Below are positions 29,197 through 39,960 of a stretch of 64,000 bases of DNA, piece by piece (the first letter of the stretch is position 1; the number at the start of each line of letters is the position of its first letter). The DNA is taken from the NCBI RefSeq assembly GCF_000379945.1, contig NZ_KB904152.1:1-64000 (forward strand), written 5' to 3'. Below the pieces are notes generated by a model. The model saw only the letters and a list, made by a program, of their open reading frames with translations, ran no database searches and had not been told where the DNA came from. Source of the stretch: Porphyromonas macacae DSM 20710 = JCM 13914. GTDB lineage: Bacteria > Bacteroidota > Bacteroidia > Bacteroidales > Porphyromonadaceae. A program made the translations under genes and the position numbers.

Positions 29197-32100
29197 ATGG
29201 GATTTAATGAATTCATGTCGAAACTGTTCGGCAACAAATCACAAAGGGACCTTAAAGAGATAACTCCTTATGTGGATAAAATAAAGAAAGTCTATCCGGA
29301 AATAGAACGCCTCTCGGATCATGAAATACGACTAAAGTCATTGGAACTGCGTAAGAGAGTGCAAGATTATGTAGCTGATGAGCGTAAACGTATTGAAGAG
29401 ATCAAAGCTTCTATCGAGGAAAAAGAATATGAACAGCGGGAAGAAAGTTGGGCTGAAGTCGATAAAATAGAGAAGCAGATTTTGGATAAAATGGAGGATG
29501 TTTTGGATGAAATCCTCCCTGAGGCTTTTGCTATTATTAAAGATACGGCAAGACGTTTCAAAGAGCATGAAGAAATTGTTGTTCCGGCTACCGATTTAGA
29601 CCGGGAATTGGCCATGAACCATGATTTTGTCCGTATAGAAGGAGATAATGCCATATTTACAAATCGTTGGGTCGCCGGAGGTAATGAAACAGTCTGGGAT
29701 ATGGTTCACTATGATGTGCAACTTATCGGCGGTGTTGTTTTGCATAAAGGTAAAATTGCAGAAATGGCTACCGGTGAAGGTAAAACTCTTGTTGCTACAT
29801 TGCCGGTATTCCTGAATGCCCTTACCGGGAACGGGGTTCATGTGGTAACGGTGAACGACTATCTTTCTAAACGTGACTCTGAATGGATGGGTCCTCTTTA
29901 TATGTTCCACGGTTTAACGGTCGATTGCATCGACAAGCATCAACCTAACAGCGAAGGTCGACGGAAAGCATATAATGCGGATATTACTTTCGGTACGAAT
30001 AATGAGTTCGGCTTCGATTATCTGCGTGATAATATGGCCGGAAGTCCGGGCGAATTGGTTCAACGAAAACATAACTATGCTATCGTGGATGAGGTGGACT
30101 CCGTCCTTATCGATGATGCCCGTACTCCCTTGATTATTTCCGGGCCAATCCCTAAAGGAGATGATCAAATGTTCGAAGAATTCCTCCCTAACGTAGAAAA
30201 AGTAGTGAATGCTCAGCGTAAGTTGTGCGCTCAGATGCTTATTGATGCGAAGAATTTGATGCAGAGCGATAAAAAAGAAGAGCAGGAACAGGGGAGTACC
30301 TTATTGTTCCGTTCTTACAAAGGGCTTCCCAAAAACAAACAACTCATCAAATATTTGAGTGAGCCGGGGGTTAAAGCATCCATGCTTAAAACGGAAGAGT
30401 TTTATATGCAGGACAATATGCGTAATATGCACTTGGCCACGGATGAACTTTATTTTGTTGTAGATGAGAAAAACAATAGTCTGGAATTAACGGATAAGGG
30501 TATCGATTTGCTTACTTCTGGTACCAATGACTCTTCCTTCTTTGTTTTACCTGACATTGCAGCTGAATTGTCGGAACTGGATAATCAATCTTTAGACGAA
30601 GAAGCCAAAGCTGAGAAAAAAGAAGAGCTTTTGACTAATTATTCCATAAAAAGCGAACGGGTACATACGGTTAATCAATTATTGAAAGCCTATACGCTTT
30701 TTGAAAAGGATGACCAATATGTTGTAATGGACAACAAGGTGCTTATTGTCGATGAGCAGACCGGGCGTATCATGGATGGTCGTCGTTATTCGGATGGTTT
30801 GCATCAGGCTATCGAAGCCAAGGAACGTGTTAAAGTGGAAGCGGCAACCCAAACTTTTGCTACAATTACCCTGCAAAATTATTTCCGGATGTATCATAAA
30901 CTATCCGGTATGACGGGTACGGCAGAAACAGAAGCCGGGGAGTTTTGGGATATTTATAAATTAGATGTTGTAGTTATTCCGACGAACAGACCCATTGCCC
31001 GAAATGACATGAATGACCGGATTTATAAAACAGAGAGAGAAAAATATGCTGCGGTCATCGAGGAGATTGTTTCATTGGTAGAAAAAGGGCGTCCTGTGTT
31101 GGTCGGTACAACATCGGTTGAAATATCCGAGTTGCTAAGCCGGATGTTGCAACTTCGCAAAATACCTCACAATGTATTGAATGCCAAACTGCACCAAAAA
31201 GAAGCGGATATTGTGGCAATGGCAGGACAGTCGGGCACGGTTACTATCGCAACCAACATGGCCGGTCGTGGTACGGATATCAAGCTCTCTCCTGAAGTTA
31301 AAGCTGCCGGAGGTTTGGCGATTATAGGTACGGAACGACATGAAAGCCGACGGGTGGACAGACAGCTTAGAGGACGTTCCGGTCGTCAGGGCGATCCGGG
31401 TTCTTCGGTTTTCTATATTTCACTTGAGGACCATCTTATGCGTCTGTTTGCCTCGGACAGATTGGCCTCTATGATGGATAAACTCGGATTTAAGGAAGGT
31501 GAAATGCTCGAACACAGTATGCTGAGTAAATCCGTGGAGAGAGCTCAAAAGAAAGTGGAAGAAAATAACTTCGGCATACGTAAGCGTCTACTCGAGTATG
31601 ATGATGTAATGAACTCTCAAAGAGAGGTAATATACACTCGTAGACGTCATGCTCTTATGGGAGAGCGTATCAGCTTGGATGTGATGAACACCATATATGA
31701 TGCCGGACGGAATATTATTGAGAATTTTCAGGGAATGGACGACTTTGAGGGATTTCGTGAAAATTTGCTCAGAGTATTAGCCATTGACAGTCCTTTTGAT
31801 GACTCTCGTTTTCGTTCAGGAAAAATCGAACAACTTGCCGATGAATTATTTGACACCGCCTATCATGTGTATAAACGTAAAATGGAGAATATCATTGAAG
31901 TGGCATATCCTATTCTTCACAAGGTTTATACCGAGCAAGGAGCTGTATTCGAACGTATATTGATACCATTGACGGATGGGCGCAGAACATACAACATCAG
32001 CTGTAACCTGAAACAGGCAGATGAAACGAATGGCAAATCTTTGGTAAAAGAGTTTGAAAAGGCTATTGTATTGCATCAGATTGACGAAGCATGGAAAGAG

Positions 32101-32526
32101 CATTTGCGTGAAATGGACGAGTTGCGGAATTCTGTACAAAATGCTTCATACGAAAACAAAGATCCTCTGCTGATTTATAAACTGGAATCTTTCGAGTTAT
32201 TCAAAAACATGGTTGAAACCATGAATCGAAAGACTGTAAGTATACTGATGCGCGTGAAACTGCCTTTGCCTGCTGCAGACGAAAATGCGAGCCGGGAAAT
32301 GCAAGTCAGACAGGATGTACCGCAGCGTCGTAGCGATATGAATAAATATAAGGCATCGAAGTCTGATATTTATTCGGATAACCCTGAACAGCGAGCAGCA
32401 GCTTCAGCACCTCAAAAACAGGTCCGGAACGAGCCTGTTCGTGCAGAAAAGAAAGTCGGACGAAATGATCCTTGTCCCTGTGGTAGTGGAAAAAAATTTA
32501 AGAATTGCCATGGTAAGGGCATTTAA
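29197..32526 (+). CDS. secA: Preprotein translocase ATPase SecA
   Basis: SecA drives protein export through SecYEG. The 1109 residues are longer than E. coli SecA (about 900) because of insertions typical of Bacteroidetes, including a charged N-terminal segment (about 55-105) and a long stretch around 320-480. Walker A is MATGEGKT near residue 190, the DEAD-like box is [13 protein letters not shown], and later helicase motifs include [10 protein letters not shown] and [10 protein letters not shown]. The C-terminal zinc motif [14 protein letters not shown], which binds SecB or ribosomes in other species, is intact. A probable terminator follows. Confidence 0.97.
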   Translation: MGFNEFMSKLFGNKSQRDLKEITPYVDKIKKVYPEIERLSDHEIRLKSLELRKRVQDYVADERKRIEEIKASIEEKEYEQREESWAEVDKIEKQILDKMEDVLDEILPEAFAIIKDTARRFKEHEEIVVPATDLDRELAMNHDFVRIEGDNAIFTNRWVAGGNETVWDMVHYDVQLIGGVVLHKGKIAEMATGEGKTLVATLPVFLNALTGNGVHVVTVNDYLSKRDSEWMGPLYMFHGLTVDCIDKHQPNSEGRRKAYNADITFGTNNEFGFDYLRDNMAGSPGELVQRKHNYAIVDEVDSVLIDDARTPLIISGPIPKGDDQMFEEFLPNVEKVVNAQRKLCAQMLIDAKNLMQSDKKEEQEQGSTLLFRSYKGLPKNKQLIKYLSEPGVKASMLKTEEFYMQDNMRNMHLATDELYFVVDEKNNSLELTDKGIDLLTSGTNDSSFFVLPDIAAELSELDNQSLDEEAKAEKKEELLTNYSIKSERVHTVNQLLKAYTLFEKDDQYVVMDNKVLIVDEQTGRIMDGRRYSDGLHQAIEAKERVKVEAATQTFATITLQNYFRMYHKLSGMTGTAETEAGEFWDIYKLDVVVIPTNRPIARNDMNDRIYKTEREKYAAVIEEIVSLVEKGRPVLVGTTSVEISELLSRMLQLRKIPHNVLNAKLHQKEADIVAMAGQSGTVTIATNMAGRGTDIKLSPEVKAAGGLAIIGTERHESRRVDRQLRGRSGRQGDPGSSVFYISLEDHLMRLFASDRLASMMDKLGFKEGEMLEHSMLSKSVERAQKKVEENNFGIRKRLLEYDDVMNSQREVIYTRRRHALMGERISLDVMNTIYDAGRNIIENFQGMDDFEGFRENLLRVLAIDSPFDDSRFRSGKIEQLADELFDTAYHVYKRKMENIIEVAYPILHKVYTEQGAVFERILIPLTDGRRTYNISCNLKQADETNGKSLVKEFEKAIVLHQIDEAWKEHLREMDELRNSVQNASYENKDPLLIYKLESFELFKNMVETMNRKTVSILMRVKLPLPAADENASREMQVRQDVPQRRSDMNKYKASKSDIYSDNPEQRAAASAPQKQVRNEPVRAEKKVGRNDPCPCGSGKKFKNCHGKGI

Positions 32527-32553
32527 TAAATACTAAGTTGCATATATTTGGAT

Positions 32554-32597
32554 ATAGAAGTTTCTCCTTTTTAGGAGTGGCTTCTATCTCCTTTTAT
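32554..32597 (+). terminator. Probable terminator after secA
   Basis: An interrupted stem, ATAGAAG/CTTCTAT with inner CTCC/GGAG and a T-rich loop, is followed by a weak T run. It ends just before the yicC start, so termination may be partial. Confidence 0.5.
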
Positions 32598-32605
32598 TAT
32601 TGCCT

Positions 32606-33499
32606 ATGATTTACTCAATGACCGGTTTTGGAAAGGCGACAGCCGAGTACGGAAACAAAAAAATTATAGTGACGGTACGGACACTTAACAGCAAACAAGC
32701 TGATATTCAAGTTCGTATGCCTGCTGCTTTCAAGGAAAAAGAGTTTGAAATTCGTAATCTGCTTACATCCGAATTGCAACGGGGAAAAATAGATTTTACT
32801 CTTTCAGTGGAAGAGCAAAATACTTCTGCTGTGGGGGCTGTTAATCTTCAGCCCGAGCAAATAAAAGAATATGTACATCAGATTCGTTGTATAAGTCAGG
32901 AGGCGGATATTCCGGAACCTATCAATTGGTTTGAAGTGCTTTTGCGTTTGCCCGGATCGACATCTCCCATACAGGTAAATGAAGAGAATACCGATGAAAT
33001 CTGTCAAGAAGAGTGGGATATTGTCAAAACGGCAATTATCGATAGCCTGAAACAATTAAATGAGTTTAGAAAACAGGAGGGAACCATGTTGCAGAAAGTT
33101 CTTTCTGAAAAAATAGAAAACATCGGTTCACTGTTAAGAGAGATAGATCAACCCGAGGGAGAAAGAGTGGCACAAATCAAAGCCAAATTAGAGGAAGCGT
33201 TAAAACAGATTTCAGAAGGCTTCGATCGAAATCGCCTGGAACAGGAAATGATCTACTATGTAGAAAAATTAGATGTCAATGAAGAAAAGACTCGATTGAG
33301 AAATCATCTGGATTATTTCCTTTCGACTATGGATACTTTACCCGGACAAGGTAAAAAGTTAGGGTTTATTGCTCAGGAAATAGGCCGTGAAATCAATACT
33401 CTGGGCTCGAAAAGCAATCATGCAGAAATGCAGCAGCTTGTAGTACGGATGAAAGATGAACTGGAGCAGATAAAAGAGCAGGTTTTGAATGTATTGTAA
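32606..33499 (+). CDS. yicC: YicC family endoribonuclease-like protein
   Basis: The 297-residue protein matches the YicC/YloC family, whose E. coli member has endoribonuclease activity. The N-terminus MIYSMTGFGKA and the C-terminal part with NTLGSKSNHAEMQQLVVRMKDELEQIKEQ are the family hallmarks. I chose the ATG at 32606; an upstream TTG at 32600 would add only two residues. In Bacteroides the guanylate kinase gene usually follows yicC, but here an amidinotransferase-like gene follows instead. Confidence 0.9.
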   Translation: MIYSMTGFGKATAEYGNKKIIVTVRTLNSKQADIQVRMPAAFKEKEFEIRNLLTSELQRGKIDFTLSVEEQNTSAVGAVNLQPEQIKEYVHQIRCISQEADIPEPINWFEVLLRLPGSTSPIQVNEENTDEICQEEWDIVKTAIIDSLKQLNEFRKQEGTMLQKVLSEKIENIGSLLREIDQPEGERVAQIKAKLEEALKQISEGFDRNRLEQEMIYYVEKLDVNEEKTRLRNHLDYFLSTMDTLPGQGKKLGFIAQEIGREINTLGSKSNHAEMQQLVVRMKDELEQIKEQVLNVL

Positions 33500-33576
33500 C
33501 ACTCAGAATATCTTTTTGCGTTTGAAATATCAATTAACGACCTTATAATATATTACTAATATAAAACACACATCTT

Positions 33577-34500
33577 ATGGACAAGTTTATCCCGCATGTG
33601 ACCAATGAGACTGCAAGATTAAAAAAAGTGGTATTGGGCTTACCGGACAGTATAGGCCCCGTACCTTCTCTCTCTGAAACTTATGATGCCAAGAGTTATG
33701 AGGCTGTAGAAAAAGGCGTTTTCCCTTCTCAAAACAGCATTGTTCGAGAAATGAATGCGCTACTGGATGTGCTGAACAAATATGACGTTGAAGTTGTAAG
33801 ACCTGAACCTTTAAATGATTATAATCAGGTTTTTGCACGTGATGTTGCCTTTACGATTGATAATACTTTATTCGTTTCCAATTTGATTGAAGACAGAGCC
33901 AAGGAAACGAATGCCTTCAGTAATATTTTTGCCTCAATATGCAATGGACATTTAGAGCGTCTACCGGAAAAAATCCACGCAGAGGGAGGCGATGTGCTTT
34001 TGTATGATGATATTCTTTTTATCGGCACGTATCTGGCATCCGATTACTCTTCGTATAAAACAGCCCGAACCAATCAATATGCCATTGACTTTTTCCGTGA
34101 AAGATTTCCTGATAAGACAATTGTTCCTCTGCAACTTCGCAAACATGACTCAGATCCATATCGATCTGTTTTGCATCTCGACTGTGCTTTTCAGCCTGTT
34201 TCAAAAGGGCGCGCTTTAATCTATCGCAAGGGTTTTTTACATGAAAATGAAGTGGCTCAAATAGATGAAATCTTCGGGCGAGACAATCTTTTTGAAGTAA
34301 CTCCTGAAGAGGCCTATTATATGAATACAAATGTTTTTTCAATATCTCCGGAGGTTATAATAACCGAAGAAAAGTTCGTACGCCTGAACGAACATCTGCG
34401 AAACCAATGGGAAATGACGGTGGAAACAGTTCCATATGCTGAAATCTCCAAAATGGGTGGACTGTTGAGATGCTCAACGATGCCACTGGTACGTGAATAA
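33577..34500 (+). CDS. Amidinotransferase-fold protein (arginine deiminase / DDAH-like)
   Basis: The 307-residue cytoplasmic protein belongs to the guanidine-modifying superfamily. Visible catalytic elements are ARDVAF (about 88-93), HAEGGDVLL (about 131-139), a His in SVLHLDCAF (about 200) and a C-terminal Cys299 in LLRCSTMP. It could hydrolyse or transfer the guanidine group of arginine or a methylated arginine; the substrate cannot be read from sequence. It is a different branch from the agmatine deiminase at 3866. It lies 77 bp after yicC and 5 bp before radA. Confidence 0.75.
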   Translation: MDKFIPHVTNETARLKKVVLGLPDSIGPVPSLSETYDAKSYEAVEKGVFPSQNSIVREMNALLDVLNKYDVEVVRPEPLNDYNQVFARDVAFTIDNTLFVSNLIEDRAKETNAFSNIFASICNGHLERLPEKIHAEGGDVLLYDDILFIGTYLASDYSSYKTARTNQYAIDFFRERFPDKTIVPLQLRKHDSDPYRSVLHLDCAFQPVSKGRALIYRKGFLHENEVAQIDEIFGRDNLFEVTPEEAYYMNTNVFSISPEVIITEEKFVRLNEHLRNQWEMTVETVPYAEISKMGGLLRCSTMPLVRE

Positions 34501-34505
34501 AAAGC

Positions 34506-35885
34506 ATGGGTATCAAACAGAAAGAAATATTCGTGTGCTCTGAATGTGGAGCTCAATACTCTAAATGGCAGGGGCAATGTAATTTCTGCAAACAATGGAA
34601 TACAATTGCAGAAGAAACCGTTTTTATTGACAAGAAAAAGACATTATCCAAAGAAAACTTTTCATCGAGCAATTCAAAACCGGTTTTCCTGAAAGATATT
34701 CAGACCCATGGCGAACACCGCATAGATTTGGGTGACAGTGAATTCAACCGGGTATTGGGTGGTGGCCTTGTCGATGGTTCGTTTATTTTATTGGGCGGAG
34801 AGCCGGGTATTGGAAAAAGTACCCTGATTCTGCAAACAGTGATGCGTTTGCCTGATTGTACAACTCTTTATGTCTCAGGAGAAGAAAGCCTGAGCCAGTT
34901 GAAAATGCGGGCAGAACGTTTGGGTGAAAACAGCGGTAACTGTTTGATTTATTGTGAAACATCCATTGAGAAAATTTTGTCTACAGCTAAAGAATTCTCG
35001 CCTGATATTATTGTTATAGATTCCATTCAGACAATCTATACGAACATCAGCGACAGTTCTCCGGGAAGTGTTTCACAGATTCGAGAATGTGCCAATCTGT
35101 TGCTACAGTTTTCCAAAACTCACAATACCCCTGTAATCCTCATTGGCCATATCAACAAGGAAGGTACGATTGCCGGTCCTAAGATTTTGGAGCATACCGT
35201 AGACGTTGTGCTCCAATTCGATGGAGATAAACATTATTTGTATCGCATTTTACGTGCTCAAAAAAATCGCTTCGGCAGCACATCCGAGTTAGGTATTTAT
35301 GAGATGTGTACAAATGGTCTTCGCATTGTGAACAACCCTTCGGAGCATTTGATCAGTTATAACAAAGATTTACTCAGCGGTGTGGCTATTGCTGTTGCCA
35401 TGGAAGGGGTTCGTTCTTTCTTAATAGAGGTGCAAGCATTGGTTAGCTCGGCTGTTTATAACAATCCGCAACGTTCGGCCACAGGATATGACTTGAGACG
35501 AATGAATATGCTGTTGGCCGTATTGGAGAAAAGAGCCGGTTTCAAACTGATACAAAAAGATGTTTTTCTCAATATTGCAGGAGGTTTGCGTATCAATGAC
35601 CCTGCTTCCGATCTGGCTGTAATAACCTCTGTCTTGTCCTCCAATTTAGATCTGCCTATTCCTCCCGATCTGTGCATGACCGGAGAAGTCGGCCTGAGTG
35701 GAGAAGTAAGGCCTGTAAGCCGGATCGAACAGCGTATTATGGAAGCCCATCGAGTCGGTTTTACTTCCATAATAATTCCTGCGGCAAACTATAAATCAGA
35801 AGATAAAAAACGCTATCCTATCAACCTTGTTCCCGTTTCCCGGGTAGAGGAAGCTTTTCGTTATCTTTTTACCGGTAATCAATAA
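34506..35885 (+). CDS. radA: DNA repair protein RadA
   Basis: RadA promotes branch migration during homologous recombination. The 459 residues show the N-terminal zinc finger (CSEC at 11-14, CNFC at 25-28), Walker A GGEPGIGKST (97-106), the RadA-specific KNRFG motif (in QKNRFGSTSELG) and the Lon-like C-terminal domain with GEVGLSGEVR. It starts 5 bp after the amidinotransferase-like gene and ends 10 bp before the FAD enzyme, so all three are probably one unit. Confidence 0.95.
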   Translation: MGIKQKEIFVCSECGAQYSKWQGQCNFCKQWNTIAEETVFIDKKKTLSKENFSSSNSKPVFLKDIQTHGEHRIDLGDSEFNRVLGGGLVDGSFILLGGEPGIGKSTLILQTVMRLPDCTTLYVSGEESLSQLKMRAERLGENSGNCLIYCETSIEKILSTAKEFSPDIIVIDSIQTIYTNISDSSPGSVSQIRECANLLLQFSKTHNTPVILIGHINKEGTIAGPKILEHTVDVVLQFDGDKHYLYRILRAQKNRFGSTSELGIYEMCTNGLRIVNNPSEHLISYNKDLLSGVAIAVAMEGVRSFLIEVQALVSSAVYNNPQRSATGYDLRRMNMLLAVLEKRAGFKLIQKDVFLNIAGGLRINDPASDLAVITSVLSSNLDLPIPPDLCMTGEVGLSGEVRPVSRIEQRIMEAHRVGFTSIIIPAANYKSEDKKRYPINLVPVSRVEEAFRYLFTGNQ

Positions 35886-35895
35886 ATAAACGTAT

Positions 35896-37449
35896 ATGCA
35901 GAGTATAAAGCTGCGAGTTTCCCCGAAACAGGCTGCAGATATGCAGCAATTGAAATCTCTTTGCGCTTCCAAAATAAAGATTCCTTACAGTCAGATCGAT
36001 CAGGTTATCATAAGAAAACGGGCTATCGATGCCCGTCAGAAAAATATCTTTATAGAACTGTCCTTGGATATTTATGAGGTCGGAGAATCTTATATAGAAG
36101 ACACGTTTCGAGATATCAGCTATGGAAATGTACACAACGCTCCATCCGTAATCGTGGTGGGAGCCGGACCTGCGGGTTTATTTGCAGCCTTGCGATTGAT
36201 TGAATTGGGTAAAAAACCGATTATCGTAGAGCGGGGACAGGATGTCATGAATCGAAGAAAAGATATCGCTATAATCGAAAAAACCGGCATAGTCAATCCT
36301 GAGAGTAATTACGGCTATGGAGAAGGTGGAGCAGGGGCTTTTTCGGACGGCAAGCTATATACCCGGAGCACCAAAAGAGGTGATGTTAACCGCGTACTGA
36401 GAATACTCTGTAAACACGGAGCGAGCAAGTCTATTTTAATCGATGCTCATCCACATATCGGTACCGAACGCCTGCCTGTCGTTATCAAAGCCATTCGAGA
36501 GCAGATTCTTGCAAGTGGCGGGGAAGTATATTTCAATACCAAGATGACGGAACTTATTATGAAAAACGGTTCGGTGACCGGTATCATCACGGCAGATGGT
36601 CGCGAATTCACAGGTCCGGTCATTTTGGCTACAGGACACTCCGCTCGTGATGTTTACAGGCATTTATGGCAAAAAAAAGTAGACCTTGAAATCAAAGGTA
36701 TAGCCGTAGGTGTACGGTTGGAGCATCCTCAGCATTTGATCGATCAGATCAGATACCATAGTGTGAAGGGTAGGGGAGATTATCTTCCTGCCGCAGAATA
36801 TACTTACACAGCACAAGTGGAGGAGCGAGGGGTGTATAGCTTCTGTATGTGTCCCGGCGGTTTTATTGTTCCTGCTTCAACTTCTCCTGGTGAAATGGTG
36901 GTAAATGGCATGAGTCCTGCCAACAGAGGATCAAACTGGGCTAATAGTGGTATGGTGGTGGAAATCAGGCCTGAAGATTTTTCTAAAAAAGAATTGCTTT
37001 CTCCTCTGCAATGTCTGGAATGGGTCGAAGAGTTGGAGAGGAGCAGTTTTTATGCTGCTAATCGAACATTACGTGCTCCCGCACAAAGAATGACAGATTT
37101 CATTGCACGTAAAACATCTGTCGATCTACCTTCATCTTCATATCGTTTGGGCTTGACTCCCGGCAATTTATATGATTGGATGCCTGCGATGATTACAGAG
37201 CGTTTAGCCCGGGCTTTTAAAGTTTTTGATAAGAAAACTCCCGGATTTTTAACCTCCGAAGCTCAGTTAATAGCCATTGAAAGCCGGACGTCTTCCCCCG
37301 TTCGTATTCCAAGAAGGCGTGAAGACCGTAAACATGTATCGGTAGATGGACTTTATCCTGCGGGAGAAGGAGCCGGATACGCAGGCGGTATCGTGTCTGC
37401 AGCATTGGACGGTATTAACTGTGCAGATGCTGTGGCGACCCGGGTATAA
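35896..37449 (+). CDS. FAD-dependent oxidoreductase (COG2509 type)
   Basis: The 517-residue flavoprotein has an N-terminal domain of about 80 residues, then a Rossmann FAD motif GAGPAG (89-94) ending in the acidic IIVERG, and a C-terminal FAD-contact motif PAGEGAGYAGGIVSAALDG. The family (uncharacterised FAD-dependent dehydrogenases) has no agreed substrate. Cys residues in SFCMCPGGF (about 315-323) are conserved in relatives as far as I recall. It ends the radA unit; a bidirectional terminator follows. Confidence 0.85.
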   Translation: MQSIKLRVSPKQAADMQQLKSLCASKIKIPYSQIDQVIIRKRAIDARQKNIFIELSLDIYEVGESYIEDTFRDISYGNVHNAPSVIVVGAGPAGLFAALRLIELGKKPIIVERGQDVMNRRKDIAIIEKTGIVNPESNYGYGEGGAGAFSDGKLYTRSTKRGDVNRVLRILCKHGASKSILIDAHPHIGTERLPVVIKAIREQILASGGEVYFNTKMTELIMKNGSVTGIITADGREFTGPVILATGHSARDVYRHLWQKKVDLEIKGIAVGVRLEHPQHLIDQIRYHSVKGRGDYLPAAEYTYTAQVEERGVYSFCMCPGGFIVPASTSPGEMVVNGMSPANRGSNWANSGMVVEIRPEDFSKKELLSPLQCLEWVEELERSSFYAANRTLRAPAQRMTDFIARKTSVDLPSSSYRLGLTPGNLYDWMPAMITERLARAFKVFDKKTPGFLTSEAQLIAIESRTSSPVRIPRRREDRKHVSVDGLYPAGEGAGYAGGIVSAALDGINCADAVATRV

Positions 37450-37468
37450 AAGGAGTTATCCGAAAAAG

Positions 37469-37515
37469 AACCCGGGAGCACCAAACTGAAGTCGATATAC
37501 CCGGGTTTCTTTTTA
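37469..37515. terminator. Bidirectional terminator between the convergent FAD enzyme and aroE genes
   Basis: Perfect 8 bp arms AACCCGGG (37469-37476) and CCCGGGTT (37500-37507) enclose a 23 nt loop. T-rich tracts follow on both strands, so it can serve both converging transcripts. Confidence 0.8.
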
Positions 37516-37537
37516 TAAAATTATAAGGAGAATTTTT

Positions 37538-38284
37538 TTATGATCGCCTCCAAATCTCCCATGCTTCATTCGCTTGTAAAATAAGCATTTCCAATCCATT
37601 TTTTATTCGTGCCCCCCTTGCTTCGGCCTGTTTAAGGAATTCCGTTTTTTCAGGATTATAGATCAGATCGTAACAAAGTTGATTGTCCGATAAGGCATGA
37701 TAAGGAATTTCGGGAGCTTTATCGATATACGGTTGCATACCCAAAGGAGTTGCATTCACAATAATCGTATAGCTTGTCAAAACTTCAGGCGTTATGTCAT
37801 GATACGATTTTTGTGCACCTTGCGGGGTACGACTGACAACATCGCAAGCTATTCCCAATCGTTTGAACGATCGTTCTACAGCTTTCGATGCACCTCCGGA
37901 ACCCAATATAAGAGCTTTTTGGAACGGAGGTAAATCCAGATTGCGAATAGTTTCTTCAAAGGCCAGATAATCCGTATTGTAACCCCAAAACTCTTTCCGT
38001 CCTAAAAATCCCCGTTTAATTTTCACCACATTCACAGCCCCGATTAATTTAGCTTCGGGGTCTATATATGATAAATGATTCAATATATTTTCTTTGTGTG
38101 GGGAAGTCACATTAAAACCACGCAACGACGGGTTCTGCTTCAGGATGCCGGATAAATCCTTAAGCGATTCTATCGCAAAGGGTTTATACTCCGCATTTAA
38201 TCCTTCGGCCTTGAATTTTGCATTAAAGTAATCAGCGGAAGCGGAGTGTTCCAGAGGGAAACCGATTAATCCGTAAGTTTTCAT
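37538..38284 (-). CDS. aroE: Shikimate dehydrogenase
   Basis: AroE reduces 3-dehydroshikimate to shikimate with NADPH. From the ATG at 38284 the protein has 248 residues and begins [20 protein letters not shown], the expected N-terminus with the shikimate-binding SxS motif. The catalytic Lys is in NVTSPHKENI and the NADPH loop is GSGGASKAV. An upstream in-frame ATG at 38308 would lie inside ubiE; the chosen start overlaps the ubiE stop by 4 bp, which suggests coupling. Confidence 0.93.
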   Translation of the reverse strand: MKTYGLIGFPLEHSASADYFNAKFKAEGLNAEYKPFAIESLKDLSGILKQNPSLRGFNVTSPHKENILNHLSYIDPEAKLIGAVNVVKIKRGFLGRKEFWGYNTDYLAFEETIRNLDLPPFQKALILGSGGASKAVERSFKRLGIACDVVSRTPQGAQKSYHDITPEVLTSYTIIVNATPLGMQPYIDKAPEIPYHALSDNQLCYDLIYNPEKTEFLKQAEARGARIKNGLEMLILQANEAWEIWRRS

Positions 38285-39003
38285 TTGATTGCCATATATA
38301 CAGTACATGTACCTGGTTCGAAGCTCTGATAATAAGGATCATCAAAGCCTGCTTCTTTCAGCAGACCGGCTAATTTTTCGCGCTGAGGAACGTCTGTGAT
38401 GGATTTGGGCAAATAAGTGTATGCCTCTTTGTCATGTGAAATAATATTTCCGGTAAACGGAATAAAATGATTTGCATAAAAAGAGTACAAACACTTTATA
38501 AAGGAGTTTCTCGGTTCACTCAACTCTAATATCATCAAAGGTGAACCGGGCTTAAGCACTCGATACAATTCCTTAAGTGCAAGCGGAATATTTTCAAAAT
38601 TCCGTAATCCGAAAGCTGTAGTAACCGCATCGAAAGTATTATCCTCAAAAGAAGTGGATGTGCAATCCTGTTTTTCCAATTCGATTATATGCTCCAGCTC
38701 CAACTCTCTTATTTTGCGATTTCCCAGCCTCAGCATTTCGTCCGAAATATCGATGCCGATGATTTTCTCTATACCGGGTATGGTCTGGCACATATCGATA
38801 GCCAAATCTCCCGTTCCCGTTGCTACATCAAGAATTTTACGGGGTCCGAAAGGCGCCACTTTGCGTAGCGCTTTCTTCCTCCAGGAAACGTCCATACCCA
38901 AAGAGATAATGTGATTCAACCGGTCATAGTTTGGCGCTATCCGGTTGAACATTTTGCGTATTTGCTCTACTTTGGGCTGATCTTCATTGTAGGGTTTAAT
39001 CAT
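38281..39003 (-). CDS. ubiE: Demethylmenaquinone methyltransferase (UbiE/MenG)
   Basis: The 240-residue SAM-dependent enzyme methylates demethylmenaquinone in the last step of menaquinone synthesis; ubiquinone is not expected in this phylum. The SAM-binding motif is [15 protein letters not shown] (about 56-70), and the family motifs [10 protein letters not shown] and [15 protein letters not shown] are present. It overlaps purC by 8 bp and aroE by 4 bp. Confidence 0.94.
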   Translation of the reverse strand: MIKPYNEDQPKVEQIRKMFNRIAPNYDRLNHIISLGMDVSWRKKALRKVAPFGPRKILDVATGTGDLAIDMCQTIPGIEKIIGIDISDEMLRLGNRKIRELELEHIIELEKQDCTSTSFEDNTFDAVTTAFGLRNFENIPLALKELYRVLKPGSPLMILELSEPRNSFIKCLYSFYANHFIPFTGNIISHDKEAYTYLPKSITDVPQREKLAGLLKEAGFDDPYYQSFEPGTCTVYMAIK

Positions 39004-39940
39004 CTAATGCAGTCTTCAAATTATTGAATATCCGTTCTTCAAGATTATCCGTTTTCTCTACGATAAAAGGCTTACCTACCACTTTTTCATACAATTCCAC
39101 ATACCGATCTGTCACACTCCGGCAATATTCGGGTGTCATTTCAGGTACTTTTTGTCCGTCTTTCCCTTCAAATCCGTTAGCAATAAGCCACTGGCGCACA
39201 AACTCTTTGGAAAGCTGCCTTTGCGGTTCTCCCTTTTCAAAACGTTCCTGATAGCCATCGGCATAGAAATAACGTGAAGAATCCGGCGTATGAATTTCGT
39301 CTATCAGATAAATTTTACCGTCTTTTTTGCCGAATTCATACTTGGTATCCACTAAAATCAAACCTCTTTCACCAGCCATTTGCTGCCCGCGGGCAAACAA
39401 AGCATACGTATATGCTTCTATCTGTTTGTAATCCTCTTCAGAAATCAGTCCCCGGGCTATGATTTCTTCCCTTGAAATATTTTCATCATGCCCCTCATCG
39501 GCTTTTGTGGTAGGAGTAATTACAGGTGTTTCAAAAGCCTGATTTTCTTTCATCCCTTCAGGTATGTTTATACCGCAAAGATTTCGTTCGCCGGCCTTAT
39601 ACGCTCGCCAGGCACTGCCTGTCAGATAACCTCTGATGACCATCTCTACCTTGAAAGGTTCGCAGCGTATCCCGTATGTAACCATAGGGTCGGGAGTAGA
39701 TATTTTCCAGTTAGGCACAATATCTTTCGTGGAATCCAAAAAATGTGCGGCTATTTGATTCAATACCTGCCCTTTGGATGGGATGCCCTTGGGAAGAACC
39801 ACATCGAAAGCAGAAATACGGTCTGTGGCAATCATGGCTATACGGTCATTGCCAAAGAAATATACGTCGCGCACCTTACCATGATAAACTCCGGTCTGTT
39901 TCGGGAATTTAAAGTCTGTCTTTGTTAATGTTTGATTCAT
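38996..39940 (-). CDS. purC: SAICAR synthetase
   Basis: PurC joins CAIR and aspartate with ATP in purine synthesis. The 314 residues correspond to the longer form found in Bacteroidetes and eukaryote-like enzymes. Motifs include [10 protein letters not shown] near the N-terminus, [16 protein letters not shown], and [10 protein letters not shown] with [12 protein letters not shown]. It starts 20 bp after phoH and overlaps ubiE. Confidence 0.95.
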   Translation of the reverse strand: MNQTLTKTDFKFPKQTGVYHGKVRDVYFFGNDRIAMIATDRISAFDVVLPKGIPSKGQVLNQIAAHFLDSTKDIVPNWKISTPDPMVTYGIRCEPFKVEMVIRGYLTGSAWRAYKAGERNLCGINIPEGMKENQAFETPVITPTTKADEGHDENISREEIIARGLISEEDYKQIEAYTYALFARGQQMAGERGLILVDTKYEFGKKDGKIYLIDEIHTPDSSRYFYADGYQERFEKGEPQRQLSKEFVRQWLIANGFEGKDGQKVPEMTPEYCRSVTDRYVELYEKVVGKPFIVEKTDNLEERIFNNLKTALDD

Positions 39941-39960
39941 ATTTCAATATTTATTTAGTT

